Assembly: GCA_937142015.1 (NCBI GenBank)
Contig: CAKZQY010000288.1
Coordinates: 1 to 35,243 of the forward strand
Direction of reading: 5' to 3'
Source: an uncultured Halobacteria archaeon
Lineage (GTDB): Archaea > Halobacteriota > Halobacteria > Halobacteriales > Haloferacaceae
DNA: 35,243 nucleotides
The translations under genes and the position numbers were made by a program. Positions 1-7,921 of this stretch are shown in pieces. Position 1 is the stretch's first letter. Each line of letters opens with the position of its first letter. Under the pieces are notes generated by a model. It did no database searches. It saw nothing but the letters and a program-made list of their open reading frames with translations, and was not told the origin of the DNA.

Positions 1-306
1 GGCGATGCCGGCGTTGTTGACGAGCACGTCGATCCCACCGAACCGCTCTGCGGTCGCCTCCATCAGCGCCTCGACCTCGCTCTCGCTCGTGACGTCCGTC
101 TCGACGTACGCCGCGTCCCGACCCATCTCGCGGACGAGTTCGACGGTCGTTCCCTCCTCCCGCTCCTCCTCCATGTTCGGCTCCTCGTCGACATCTGCGA
201 CGACGATGTCTGCTCCCTCTCTGGCGAGTTCGACTGCGATGCCGCGACCGATCCCGCTCGCCCCGCCAGTGACGACTGCGACTCTGCCGGTGAGGTCGAT
301 TCCCAT
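1..306 (-). CDS. Short-chain dehydrogenase/reductase, N-terminal part (cut by window edge)
   Basis: Only the first 102 residues lie in the window; the rest runs off base 1. The start ATG is read from bases 304-306 on the minus strand, 26 bases after a TATA box. The N-terminus carries the glycine-rich dinucleotide motif TGGASGIGRG (about residues 14-23), and NNAG comes at the cut end, so this is a classical SDR of the FabG-like type that oxidises or reduces an alcohol/ketone with NAD(P). It is clearly related to the complete SDR at 10608-11381. Both share an unusual acidic stretch (DEEPNMEEER here, REEPKLTEER there) between beta-2 and alpha-3, so they look like paralogues of one subfamily. The substrate is unknown. 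Confidence 0.9.
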   Translation of the reverse strand, partial: MGIDLTGRVAVVTGGASGIGRGIAVELAREGADIVVADVDEEPNMEEEREEGTTVELVREMGRDAAYVETDVTSESEVEALMEATAERFGGIDVLVNNAGIA

Positions 307-331
307 AGCAGCCGAGTGTGCGGGTTCGAGC

Positions 332-338
332 AATAAAT
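332..338 (-). promoter_or_regulatory. TATA box for the SDR at 1-306
   Basis: The minus strand reads ATTTATT, centred about 29 bases upstream of the ATG at 306. This is the standard archaeal spacing for a leaderless transcript. Confidence 0.6.
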
Positions 339-398
339 GTTGGCTTCGGTCGATTGCTCCCCTGTGGTGAGGCCGCCCGTCCCGTGGTCGGTCGGCAG

Positions 399-2321
399 TC
401 ACTCGAACCGAAGGTTACCGCCGTCGGCGTGTCCGTCGAGGATTCGGCCGACCGGCCCGGGATCGATCCGGAGATCGAACTCGAAGCCGACGGCGTCTGC
501 GATCTCCCCCACAGTTCGCTCACCGTCGACGAAGTTCCACGCCTCGTCGGAGACGACACGCAGCGACCGCCACCCGGCGTCCGCGTCGGCGTCGTTGAGT
601 TCGTCGGCAATTTCGAGGAGGTCGGCGTACTCCAGTCCGGTCCACCGCTCGACGAGCGCGTCACCGTCGTCGACGGTTCGCACCGGAACCCGCTCGGCGT
701 CACGACCTCGGTCCGGCTCCGTTCCGTCGAGTTCCAGCGCCTCGATCTCCTGAGTCGCAGTCTGTCTCACGCTGTCTGCCAGCTGGTCGAGTCGGTCACT
801 CACGTCGCCGTCGGCGAGTTCAGCCGTCGACCGGAGCGCAGCAGTGTCGCGCTCGGCGACGTACTCGACGTGTCGGCGCGCACGGTCGTCGACCGCCTCG
901 CCCGCGTACTGGGAGCCGAGCCGACGCAGTCGGTCGGTCGCCCGGCCAGCGACGATCCGTGCGACGGACTCGGCCGTCTGGTCACCCGCCGCGGCGAGTT
1001 CGAGACCGGCGACGCCGGAGATCAGCGCCGAGCGTCTGAGCACACGACTGTCGATCACGTCCGGCGTCAGGAGTTGGCTGTGGAAACACCTGTCCGGCCA
1101 CGACATGAACAGCGGCGCGGGAATGCCGGCTGCCGCGAACCGGGTGTTGTCGCTCCACGGCGTGTAGTAGTGCTGTGTGAGACTCACCAACGGGAGCTCC
1201 TGCCCGCCCTCCTTGCCGATCCAGTCTGCCTCCTTCGGACAGGTTGCTGCTAGCTCGGCGAGGTAGTCGTTCGTGTAGTGCGGGACGGAGTCCGGCGACG
1301 AGGAGAGCAGTAGCGTCGACTCCGTCTCCGCCTGTGCGTGCCCCGTCGAGCAGTACGTGAGCGTCGTCACGACGTTCTCCGCTGCCTCGGGGTGTGTGTC
1401 GAGGTACTGTTCGGACACTGGCCCCTCTCCGCCCACGACGAAGGTGAGCGACCGCTTCGGCTCGACGAGACCCCGGTCGACAATCGACTGGAGCGTGCGG
1501 GCGAGTTCGACGACCAGCCCAGTTCCCTCGGCACAGTTCGCGCCGGGCTCGATGCCGGAAGCGTGACCACAGAACAGAATCGTCTCCTCCGGCGTCTCCG
1601 TCCCGGGAATTGTCGCCTCCACGTACGGGAGATCGCTGTCGAACACGTCCACGTCGACGGTCGCCGCTACCGTCACCGGGCCGTCGTCGAGGTACGAACG
1701 CAGCTGTTGGGAGGCCTCGTGTGGAATCGAGAACGCCCAGATGTCTTCCTCGACGAACGCCTCCGACGGACGGAGGCGGAGGAGTTGGGCGGCCTCCGGA
1801 ACCAACTCCGGCTCTCGAACGTCCGGCGTCTGGTACAGCATGTAGTCCGTGATGATCCCACGAGCACCCGCGTCGAGCGCGTTCCGTGCCGCCTCCCACC
1901 ACGCCGGCCGCCGCTCCGTCCCGTGAACGAAGACGACGTTCCCCTCGACGTCCTCGGGGAAGTCCGCTGGGTGCTCTCCAGTCCCCACGTCGATCACGTC
2001 GAACTCCTCGGTTCCGTCCGTCCCGGAGGATGCCCACGCGAGACACGCCGGCGCGGTCTCGTAGTCGATCAGTGTCGTCTCCGCTGGCTCGACGACAGCC
2101 AGACTCGCGTCGTTCGGCTCCCACGCGTTCTCGATTGGCGGTCGGTCGACCGAGACGTCGAGTCCCGCGTCTGTGAGTTCCGCCGTGACCGTCTCCATCA
2201 CCGCGTGGAATCCGCTGGTCCCCGGCGCTCTGTACTGCTGTGTCGTCTCGACGGCCGTCTCTCGAGCCCGCTCTGGATCGAACTCCCAGTCGACGGTCTC
2301 GAACAACGCGTCTCGGTTCAT
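399..2321 (-). CDS. M28-like peptidase homologue with PA-like insert and altered metal ligands
   Basis: A 640-residue cytosolic protein with no signal peptide. Residues 70-230 resemble a protease-associated (PA) insert. Residues about 240-430 align with the M28 aminopeptidase core (H253 in FCGHASG, then GANCAEGTG, GGEGPVS, PWSDN, and H414 near CFHSQ). In a normal M28 enzyme the ligands would be His, bridging Asp, Glu, Asp and His. Here the bridging Asp position is Cys263, the second Glu of GEE is Gly300, and the later Asp position is Cys324 (TYCST). H253 and H414 are kept. The site may therefore be inactive, or may be a Cys2His2-type site. The C-terminal 200 residues are helical and acidic with no recognised domain. 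No clear TATA box lies at the usual distance, so the start is less certain. It is divergent from M32 copy 1. Confidence 0.75.
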   Translation of the reverse strand: MNRDALFETVDWEFDPERARETAVETTQQYRAPGTSGFHAVMETVTAELTDAGLDVSVDRPPIENAWEPNDASLAVVEPAETTLIDYETAPACLAWASSGTDGTEEFDVIDVGTGEHPADFPEDVEGNVVFVHGTERRPAWWEAARNALDAGARGIITDYMLYQTPDVREPELVPEAAQLLRLRPSEAFVEEDIWAFSIPHEASQQLRSYLDDGPVTVAATVDVDVFDSDLPYVEATIPGTETPEETILFCGHASGIEPGANCAEGTGLVVELARTLQSIVDRGLVEPKRSLTFVVGGEGPVSEQYLDTHPEAAENVVTTLTYCSTGHAQAETESTLLLSSSPDSVPHYTNDYLAELAATCPKEADWIGKEGGQELPLVSLTQHYYTPWSDNTRFAAAGIPAPLFMSWPDRCFHSQLLTPDVIDSRVLRRSALISGVAGLELAAAGDQTAESVARIVAGRATDRLRRLGSQYAGEAVDDRARRHVEYVAERDTAALRSTAELADGDVSDRLDQLADSVRQTATQEIEALELDGTEPDRGRDAERVPVRTVDDGDALVERWTGLEYADLLEIADELNDADADAGWRSLRVVSDEAWNFVDGERTVGEIADAVGFEFDLRIDPGPVGRILDGHADGGNLRFE

Positions 2322-2372
2322 GTAACTACCACTCCGAGCGACATCACTCGGCGGTTCTCACACCTCCACAAT

Positions 2373-2452
2373 GAAGATTCCGCCAGCCGGCGCAGTCACG
2401 ACGACGCGTGTTGAAGATTCCGCCAGCCGGTGCAGTCACGACGACACGTGCT
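2373..2452. repeat. Two tandem 40-bp units
   Basis: Units at 2373-2412 and 2413-2452 match at 37 of 40 bases. They lie in the divergent space between the M28-like gene and M32 copy 1. No function is visible. Confidence 0.9.
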
Positions 2453-2470
2453 ACACTCCGTCCGTGTGGC

Positions 2471-2578
2471 GACGGGTTTTGTACCGGCGACGGGTTCTGT
2501 ACTGGCTGCGGGTTTTGTACCGGCGACGGGTTCTGTACCGGCGACGGGTTCTGTACCGGCGACGGGTTTTATACAGGC
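2471..2578. repeat. Six 18-bp tandem units ending in the M32 copy 1 TATA box
   Basis: Units of the form GACGGGTTYTGTACCGGC run at 2471, 2489, 2507, 2525, 2543 and 2561. The last unit differs by TTTTATACA in place of TTTTGTACC, which turns it into a TATA box. The unit length is a multiple of three, so an open frame continues upstream from the gene through the array (repeating ATGFVP/ATGSVP). That extension is probably not translated. Confidence 0.95.
2567..2574 (+). promoter_or_regulatory. TATA box for M32 copy 1
   Basis: TTTTATAC sits inside the sixth 18-bp repeat unit, about 28 bases before the ATG at 2598. It fixes the start choice and predicts a leaderless message. Confidence 0.7.
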
Positions 2579-2597
2579 GGCGGTCAGTACCGAGGGT

Positions 2598-4136
2598 ATG
2601 GCGACAGACAACAACTCCGGGGAGACGACTCCGGAGGCAGCCTACGAGACAGTCTTGGAGAAGAGCCAGCGCATTCTCGACTTAGAGAAGACAGACTTCC
2701 TGTTGCGGTGGGACTCAGACGTGATGATGCCGTCGGGGGGCGCACCGGCACGGGCGAGCCAGCGGTCGTCGATTGCGGCCGCACAGCACCGCTACCGCAC
2801 GGACGAGGAGCTCGGGGAGGCACTCGACGTGTTGGCAGACGCCGATCTGGACCGGGATCGGGCGGCAATCGTCCGTGAACTGCGTCGGGAGTACGAGGTT
2901 GAGACGAGCGTGCCGCGCGAGCTCACAGACCGTCTCGCGTCGGTCACCTCCGGCGCACACGAGGACTGGAAGCAGGCGAAGGAGGCGGCAGACTGGTCGG
3001 CGTTCGCGCCGACGATGGAGCGAGTCGTCGACACGTGGATGGACTGGGCAGACAGCGTCGATCCGGACGGTGACCCGTTCGAGACGCTGTGGAGCGAGCG
3101 GTCGGGCTACCACGCACAGCGGTACATCGACTTGGAGACAGTCGAGACGGTGTTCGACGACCTCCGAGCGGCGCTGATTCCGCTGATCGAGGATATTCGG
3201 GAGAGTGAGACGGATCTGGCGACGGACGCGTTCACCGCTCACGGCCCGTACGATACCGACACACAGCGAGCACTCTGTCGGGAGACACTCTCCCTTCTCG
3301 GTCTCGACTGGGACCGTGCGCGGCTGGACCTCGCTCCCCACCCGTTCTCGTACGGCACCCAACACGACGTGCGGATCACCACACGGTTCAGCGAGGAGAC
3401 TCCGATGGACGGACTGCAGGGTGTCCTCCACGAGTTCGGTCACACGGCCTACACCCACGGCCTCCCACAGGAGCACTACGGCGATCCGATTGGCGAACCC
3501 CGCGGGCTCGGCGTTCACGAGTCACAGTCACGGTTCTTCGAGAACCACGTCGGCCGGACGGAGGCGTTCTGGGAGTACTTCCTCCCGACAGTGCAGGACC
3601 ACTTCCCACAGCTGGAGGCGATCACCCCGCGTGAGGCCTACGAGTGTGTCAATCAGGTGTACGAGGACAACCTGATCCGCGTCTCGGCTGACGAACTCAC
3701 CTACCACATGCACATCATCCTCCGAACCGAGATCGAGCAGGCGCTCGTCGCCGGCGAGATCGACGTCGCGGACGTGCCGACCGTCTGGAACGACAAGATG
3801 GAGGCGTACCTCGGCATCCGCCCGGAGTCCGACGCAGAGGGACCGCTGCAGGACCCACACTGGGCCGGGCAGATTCCCGCGTTCATCACCTACACCGTCG
3901 GCAGCGTCCTCGCGGCACAGCTAGACGCCGCGATGCGTGCGGACCTCGACGTGGACGCGCTCGTCCGTGAGGGGAACTTCGACCCGATTCACGAGTGGCT
4001 CACCGAGCGGATTCACCGCCACGGCCAACGGTACGAGACTGACGAACTGATCGAACGCGCCACTGGAGAACCGCTCACCGCCGACTACTTCGTCGAGTAC
4101 GCCCGCGAGAAGTACGGCGAACTGTACGATCTGTGA
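2598..4136 (+). CDS. Carboxypeptidase M32 (thermostable carboxypeptidase 1 family), copy 1
   Basis: A 512-residue cytosolic zinc carboxypeptidase, close to the usual family length, that removes C-terminal residues from peptides. It has the complete M32 set: DVRITT, the zinc motif HEFGH (H278, E279, H282), the third ligand Glu308 in HESQSRFFEN 30 residues later, IRVSADELTYH, and GPLQDPHW. The start at 2598 was chosen because a TATA box ends 24 bases upstream. A frame open further upstream only translates the 18-bp repeats. The stop codon is embedded in a 29-bp tandem array. It is the first of three M32 genes here (others at 12078 and 18557), each in its own transcription unit. It probably trims peptides imported by the Dpp system at 20.2-27 kb; that link is inferred from proximity. 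Confidence 0.95.
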   Translation: MATDNNSGETTPEAAYETVLEKSQRILDLEKTDFLLRWDSDVMMPSGGAPARASQRSSIAAAQHRYRTDEELGEALDVLADADLDRDRAAIVRELRREYEVETSVPRELTDRLASVTSGAHEDWKQAKEAADWSAFAPTMERVVDTWMDWADSVDPDGDPFETLWSERSGYHAQRYIDLETVETVFDDLRAALIPLIEDIRESETDLATDAFTAHGPYDTDTQRALCRETLSLLGLDWDRARLDLAPHPFSYGTQHDVRITTRFSEETPMDGLQGVLHEFGHTAYTHGLPQEHYGDPIGEPRGLGVHESQSRFFENHVGRTEAFWEYFLPTVQDHFPQLEAITPREAYECVNQVYEDNLIRVSADELTYHMHIILRTEIEQALVAGEIDVADVPTVWNDKMEAYLGIRPESDAEGPLQDPHWAGQIPAFITYTVGSVLAAQLDAAMRADLDVDALVREGNFDPIHEWLTERIHRHGQRYETDELIERATGEPLTADYFVEYAREKYGELYDL

Positions 4137-4223
4137 CAACGGACACTCCGACTGACGGTCTGTGACAACGGGCGCTCCGACTGACGGTCTGTGGCAACGG
4201 GCGCTCCGACTGACGGTCTGTGG
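4131..4223. repeat. 29-bp tandem array spanning the stop codon of M32 copy 1
   Basis: Units begin at 4131, 4160 and 4189, with a partial unit at 4218. Each starts with CTGTGA or CTGTGG, which in the first unit is the last Leu codon plus the TGA stop. The array therefore begins inside the coding sequence and copies the stop downstream. Confidence 0.9.
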
Positions 4224-4240
4224 TGACGAAGCCCTCGGTC

Positions 4241-4303
4241 GACGACGACCGTCTCACGATTTCCCCGCGGAGCGACGACGACCGTCTCACGATTTCTCCG
4301 CGG
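4241..4303. repeat. Two 33-bp spaced direct repeats
   Basis: Nearly identical 30-base segments at 4241-4270 and 4274-4303 differ by one base. They lie in the convergent space between M32 copy 1 and the aldo/keto reductase. No terminator-like T-run is present. Confidence 0.85.
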
Positions 4304-4323
4304 GGAGCCGACGAGCGGCAGTA

Positions 4324-5310
4324 TCAGTAGGGAGCAGGTGCAGCCTCGTCGAGTCGGTCGAACTCGGTGTCGGTGAGCGTCAGTTCCGCAGCGGCGAGAT
4401 TCTCTTCGAGTTGTGCCACCGTGCGCGGCCCGATCACCGGCGCAGTCACCGCCGGGTGGGCCGACAGCCACGCCAGCGAGACACAGACCGGCGAGGTGTC
4501 ACGCTCGGTGGCAATCGTCTCGACAGTGTCGAGCACGTCGAAGTTCTCCGCCGTCAGGTACGTCTCGCGGAACCGTTCCTCGCGGTCGCCGCGTGACCCC
4601 GCCGGCGGGGTCTCGCCACGACCGTACTTTCCGGTGAGGAACCCCCCAGCGAGCGGCGAGAACGGCATCAGGCCCAGTCCGTACTCCTCGACCATCGGGA
4701 GGTACTCCGGCTCCACCTGTCGGTCGACGAGGTTGAACACGATCTGAGACTGTGTGAACGGCTCGTACCCCTCACGACGGGCGATCTCGTTCGCCATCGC
4801 CACCTGCCACGCGTTGGGAGCCCGGTTCGACGCGCCGAGGTAGTGGACACGACCGTCGGAGACGAACTCGTCGAGCGTCCGCAGAAACTCTCTCGCCGGT
4901 GTCGCGTCGTCCCACCGGTGGATGTACAACAAGTCGAGATAGTCGGTTCCCAGTCGGTCGAGGATGCGTGTGAGCTGTCGACGGAGGTGTTTGCGGTTGA
5001 GACCGTCGCCGTTCGGGTCGGCTTCCCGTGTCGGCCAGTAGATCTTCGACGCGATCACGAACGACTCGCGGTCGCGGTCGTCGAGCCAGTCGCCGACGTA
5101 CCGCTCTGCGTCGCCCCCGCCGTACACGTCCGCGAGGTCGAGGAAGTTGCCACCGGCGGCCGCGTAGCGGTCGAGGATGTCGTGGGCCGTCTCGCGGTCG
5201 ATCTCTACGTCCCCGTCGTCCCCCCGCTCGCTGCCGAACCGTGCGGTCCCCAAGGCGAGTTCACTCACACGCAGTCCTGTCGACCCCATGCTGACAGTGT
5301 CGAGCTCCAT
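4324..5310 (-). CDS. Aldo/keto reductase
   Basis: A 328-residue NAD(P)H-dependent oxidoreductase of the AKR superfamily, a cytosolic TIM barrel of normal length. The catalytic tetrad is visible: D58 and Y63 in LDLADVYG, K89 in IASKIYW and H131 in LLYIHRWD. The C-terminal NADP-binding stretch is SLAWLSAHPAVTAPVIGPRT. The sequence resembles the aldehyde-reducing, Tas/YajO-like AKRs rather than aldose reductases; the substrate is unknown. The start at 5310 (MELDTVSMG) was chosen because a T-rich TATA element lies 27 bases upstream. An upstream in-frame extension to about 5367 would read through that promoter. It is convergent with M32 copy 1 and lies downstream of the SDR at 5487 on the same strand, but it has its own promoter. 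Confidence 0.93.
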   Translation of the reverse strand: MELDTVSMGSTGLRVSELALGTARFGSERGDDGDVEIDRETAHDILDRYAAAGGNFLDLADVYGGGDAERYVGDWLDDRDRESFVIASKIYWPTREADPNGDGLNRKHLRRQLTRILDRLGTDYLDLLYIHRWDDATPAREFLRTLDEFVSDGRVHYLGASNRAPNAWQVAMANEIARREGYEPFTQSQIVFNLVDRQVEPEYLPMVEEYGLGLMPFSPLAGGFLTGKYGRGETPPAGSRGDREERFRETYLTAENFDVLDTVETIATERDTSPVCVSLAWLSAHPAVTAPVIGPRTVAQLEENLAAAELTLTDTEFDRLDEAAPAPY

Positions 5311-5332
5311 GTCCGCCCTCTCTCGGGGAGCG

Positions 5333-5343
5333 ACAAAAAACCG
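5333..5343 (-). promoter_or_regulatory. T-rich TATA element for the aldo/keto reductase
   Basis: The minus strand reads GGTTTTTTGTC, centred about 27 bases before the ATG at 5310. Confidence 0.5.
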
Positions 5344-5381
5344 TACAGTTGCTGTCGGACGACACACTCGTACGACAGACC

Positions 5382-5485
5382 GACGCGACAGAGTCGCGCG
5401 ACAGGCCGATGGGACGGAGTCGCGCGACAGACCGACGGGACGGAGTCGCGCGACAGACCGACGGGACGGAGTCGCACGACAGACC
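5382..5485. repeat. Four 26-bp tandem units next to the SDR stop codon
   Basis: Units at 5382, 5408, 5434 and 5460 share the core GAGTCGCGCGACAG. The array ends one base from the TAG stop (5487-5489) of the minus-strand SDR and fills the space before the AKR promoter. Confidence 0.95.
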
Positions 5486-5486
5486 G

Positions 5487-6275
5487 CTACAGATTAGCGC
5501 TCCCAGATCCGCCGTCGATCACGATCGCCTGTCCGTTGATGTTGCCCGCGCGGGGGGAACAGAGGTACGCGACAGTGTCGCCGAGTTCCATCGGATCGCC
5601 GATACGGCCGATCGGGACGCTCTCGCCGCGGGCTTCCATCCCCTCCTCGTAGGAGTCGAACTCGCCGCGCTCGACGGCAGCCTCGACGAGGTTCTCGATC
5701 CGGCTGGTCTCGTGTGAGCCGGGGAGCACGGCGTTGACTCGTACCTCGGGAGCCAACTCCGTCGAGAGGGTCTTCTCTAACCCGATTACACTCATGCGAA
5801 CGGCGTTCGAGAGCACCAGCGAGTCGATGGCCTCCTTGACACTCCGCGAAGTGATGTTGACGATGGTGCCGCCGTCCGTCGTCAGGTGCGGCTCGGCCTC
5901 GCGGACCAGTCGGACGACACTCATCACGAGCAGGTCGAACGCCTCGTACCAGTCCTCGTCGGTCGTTTCGAGGAACGCCCCGCTCGGCGGCCCGCCGGCC
6001 GAGGTGACGAGGTGGTCTAACCCGCCGAACTCCTCGACAGGTCGCTGGACCATCGCTTCGATGTCCGACTTCTCCGTGAGGTCTCCCTGCTGTGTGACGA
6101 CCTCACCCGCCGCAACCGACTCGATCTCGGCTCTCGCCTCGGCCAGTCGCTCCTCGTCGCGGCCGTTGATCACTACGTCTGCACCCTCCCGCGCCAGCGC
6201 CGTCGCGGACGCCTTGCCGAGTCCACTGCTCGATGCCGTGACTAAGGCTGTGTCACCCTCGATTTCGAGGTCCAT
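5487..6275 (-). CDS. Divergent SDR-family protein lacking YxxxK
   Basis: A 262-residue Rossmann-fold protein of SDR length. The dinucleotide motif is altered to TASSSGLGKA (residues 13-22), the NNAG equivalent is TSAGGPPSG, and the active-site Ser is kept in NITSRS. Where classical SDRs have YxxxK, this protein reads LSNAVR, so Tyr and Lys are replaced (Ser156 and Arg160 at that spacing). I recognise this as the atypical FabG-like SDR group with GGPP and LVLSN motifs, whose members often lack a perfect catalytic tetrad. It is probably cytosolic and possibly still an NAD(P)-dependent oxidoreductase with changed chemistry. A TATA box lies 27 bases upstream. A 26-bp repeat array abuts its stop codon. 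Confidence 0.85.
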   Translation of the reverse strand: MDLEIEGDTALVTASSSGLGKASATALAREGADVVINGRDEERLAEARAEIESVAAGEVVTQQGDLTEKSDIEAMVQRPVEEFGGLDHLVTSAGGPPSGAFLETTDEDWYEAFDLLVMSVVRLVREAEPHLTTDGGTIVNITSRSVKEAIDSLVLSNAVRMSVIGLEKTLSTELAPEVRVNAVLPGSHETSRIENLVEAAVERGEFDSYEEGMEARGESVPIGRIGDPMELGDTVAYLCSPRAGNINGQAIVIDGGSGSANL

Positions 6276-6297
6276 GCTCTGTCAATCTGGTGCGGGC

Positions 6298-6306
6298 TAC
6301 AAGTGC
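6298..6306 (-). promoter_or_regulatory. TATA-like element for the SDR at 5487
   Basis: The minus strand reads CACTTGTAG, centred about 27 bases upstream of the ATG at 6275. Confidence 0.4.
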
Positions 6307-6328
6307 GTTTTCATACCGTCAGTCCCGC

Positions 6329-6442
6329 GTCTCTCTCGTCGACTCCGCTCTCCCGATCCAACGTCTCTCTCGTCGACTCCGCTCTCCCGGTCCCACGTCT
6401 CTCTCGTCGACTCCGCTCTCTCGGTCCCACGTCTCTCTCGCA
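6329..6442. repeat. 34-bp tandem array upstream of the phosphotriesterase gene
   Basis: Units start at 6329, 6363, 6397 and 6431 (the last partial) with the core GTCTCTCTCGTCGACTCCGC. The array fills the divergent space between the SDR and the phosphotriesterase-family gene. Confidence 0.95.
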
Positions 6443-6523
6443 CACTCGCTTCGCCGCGCGGTCACCGACGGTGTGTCACCGCTCTGCCAGTACAGTCGTA
6501 GCTTTCGACACGCTCTGCCAGTA

Positions 6524-6531
6524 CAGTTATC
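6524..6531 (+). promoter_or_regulatory. TATA box for the phosphotriesterase-family gene
   Basis: CAGTTATC is centred about 28 bases before the ATG at 6556. It supports that start, and therefore translation of the repetitive N-terminus. Confidence 0.5.
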
Positions 6532-6555
6532 GGTTCGCGCGGCATCGACACTCGC

Positions 6556-7758
6556 ATGCCAGACGGGAGCCCGACAGACGAGAGCGTGACAGACAGGAGC
6601 GCGACAGACGGGAGCGTGACGGCCACCAGCGCGACAGACGGGAGCGTGACAGACGGGAGCGCGACAGACACGGGGGTGGCAGACACAGGCAGCGTCGTCA
6701 CCGTCGAGGGTCCAGTCGCGCCGGAGACACTCGGCGTGACACTCCCTCACGAACACGTGTTCTCCTCGTGGTCCGCAGGGAAGTTTCGGGAGCCAGACAG
6801 CGCCTACGAGCGGCATCTCGCTCGCCAGCCGATCAGCCTCGACACGCTCTGGTACGTCCGTCGGAACCCGACCCGCCACCGGGGGAACCTCCGGATGGAG
6901 TCGTTCGAGGACGCAGTGACCGAACTCGGATACTACTACCGCGCCGGCGGTGACACACTCGTCGACGTGACGCCGAAGGGGACCGCCGGCGACCCGTCGC
7001 GTGTCCGCGGCGTGGCCCGAGAGACCGGGGTGACTGTCGTCCACGGGACGGCATTCTACACACGCGATACACATCCAGACCGCATCGAGAACGCGACCGT
7101 CGCGGAGTTGGCCGACGAGTTCGTCGGTGACGTACGCGAGGGAATCGGCGACACGGACGTTCGGGCGGGGATACTCGGCGAGATCGGCACGAGCGGAGCG
7201 ATCCACGACCGCGAGGAGGTGGTGTTGCGCGCCGCGGCGCGGGCCTCACTCCGCACCGGCGCGCCAGTCAGCGTTCACCCGCCGTCGGACCGCGACCCGG
7301 AGTGGCCGCCGTCGCGGCGCGCGCTCCAGATTCTCGACGTTCTCGAAGCCGAAGGGCTCCCGCTCGACCGCGTCGTCGTCTGTCACATGGACCAGTCGAA
7401 GTGGCTCGGCGGGTCGATGAGGTACCAGCGCGAGATTCTCGACCGTGGCGCGTACGTCGAGTTCGACCTGTTCGGACACGAACTGTACTTCGCCGACGCG
7501 GCGGACGCACAACCCTCCGACGTCGACCGTGCCGGCTACGTCGCCGACCTCGTCGAGGACGGCTACGCGGAGCAACTCCTGCTCTCACAGGACATCTTCC
7601 TCAAACACCTCCTCCGGACGTACGGCGGACACGGCTACGCTCACATCCTGACGAACGTGCTCCCGATGTTCGACGGTGCTGGTGTCCCCGACGACGTGGT
7701 GAACCGACTCCTCACCGACAATCCGCAGCGGATGCTCACCTTCGCAGAACCACAGTGA
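6556..7758 (+). CDS. Phosphotriesterase-family metal-dependent hydrolase
   Basis: A 400-residue protein of the amidohydrolase superfamily. Metal-site residues are visible: H65 and H67 in LPHEHVF, Glu209 in GEIGTSG, H241 in VSVHPPS, H277 in VCHMDQS and D346 in LLSQDIF. The bridging residue is Glu rather than carboxylated Lys, as in bacterial phosphotriesterase-homology proteins, so the natural substrate is more likely a lactone, ester or amide than an organophosphate. The first 45 residues are a low-complexity Asp/Ser/Thr tail encoded by tandem repeats and absent from the usual family start. Promoter spacing favours the ATG at 6556, but a start closer to VVTVEGPVAP would also give a full domain. 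It is convergent with the creatininase gene at 7857. It is probably cytosolic. Confidence 0.9.
   Translation: MPDGSPTDESVTDRSATDGSVTATSATDGSVTDGSATDTGVADTGSVVTVEGPVAPETLGVTLPHEHVFSSWSAGKFREPDSAYERHLARQPISLDTLWYVRRNPTRHRGNLRMESFEDAVTELGYYYRAGGDTLVDVTPKGTAGDPSRVRGVARETGVTVVHGTAFYTRDTHPDRIENATVAELADEFVGDVREGIGDTDVRAGILGEIGTSGAIHDREEVVLRAAARASLRTGAPVSVHPPSDRDPEWPPSRRALQILDVLEAEGLPLDRVVVCHMDQSKWLGGSMRYQREILDRGAYVEFDLFGHELYFADAADAQPSDVDRAGYVADLVEDGYAEQLLLSQDIFLKHLLRTYGGHGYAHILTNVLPMFDGAGVPDDVVNRLLTDNPQRMLTFAEPQ
6570..6690. repeat. In-frame 15/30-bp repeats coding the phosphotriesterase N-terminal tail
   Basis: Degenerate units of GACAGACGGGAGCGT encode repeated TDGSV/TDGSA. The unit length keeps the frame, giving an acidic, disordered leader about 35 residues long. 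Confidence 0.8.
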
Positions 7759-7840
7759 ACGCGCCACGCTCGCGGTCGGTGTGACTGACACGACCGACAC
7801 GGTCGATACGGTCGATACCTTCGACACAATCGATCGGGAC

Positions 7841-7921
7841 TGTCTCACTCGACTCGTCACTCGTCGGCTGTCTCACCCGATTCGTCGGCAGTCTCACTCG
7901 ATTCGTCACTCGATTCGTCGG
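7841..7921. repeat. Tandem array spanning the stop codon of creatininase-family gene 1
   Basis: Degenerate units of about 21 bp with the core TGTCTCACYCGAYTCGTC run from the C-terminal coding region across the TGA stop (7857-7859, minus strand) into the 3' flank. The coding part gives the Asp/Glu/Ser/Thr tail ESSDESSETADESGETADE. Confidence 0.8.

Noticed and set aside
982-2124. Antisense open frame of 380 codons inside the M28-like gene
   Set aside because: Arg-rich, low-complexity translation typical of GC-rich shadow frames; it overlaps a gene with recognisable family motifs.
2430-2597. N-terminal extension of M32 copy 1 to 2430
   Set aside because: It would only translate the 18-bp repeats (ATGFVP units) and would include the TATA box.
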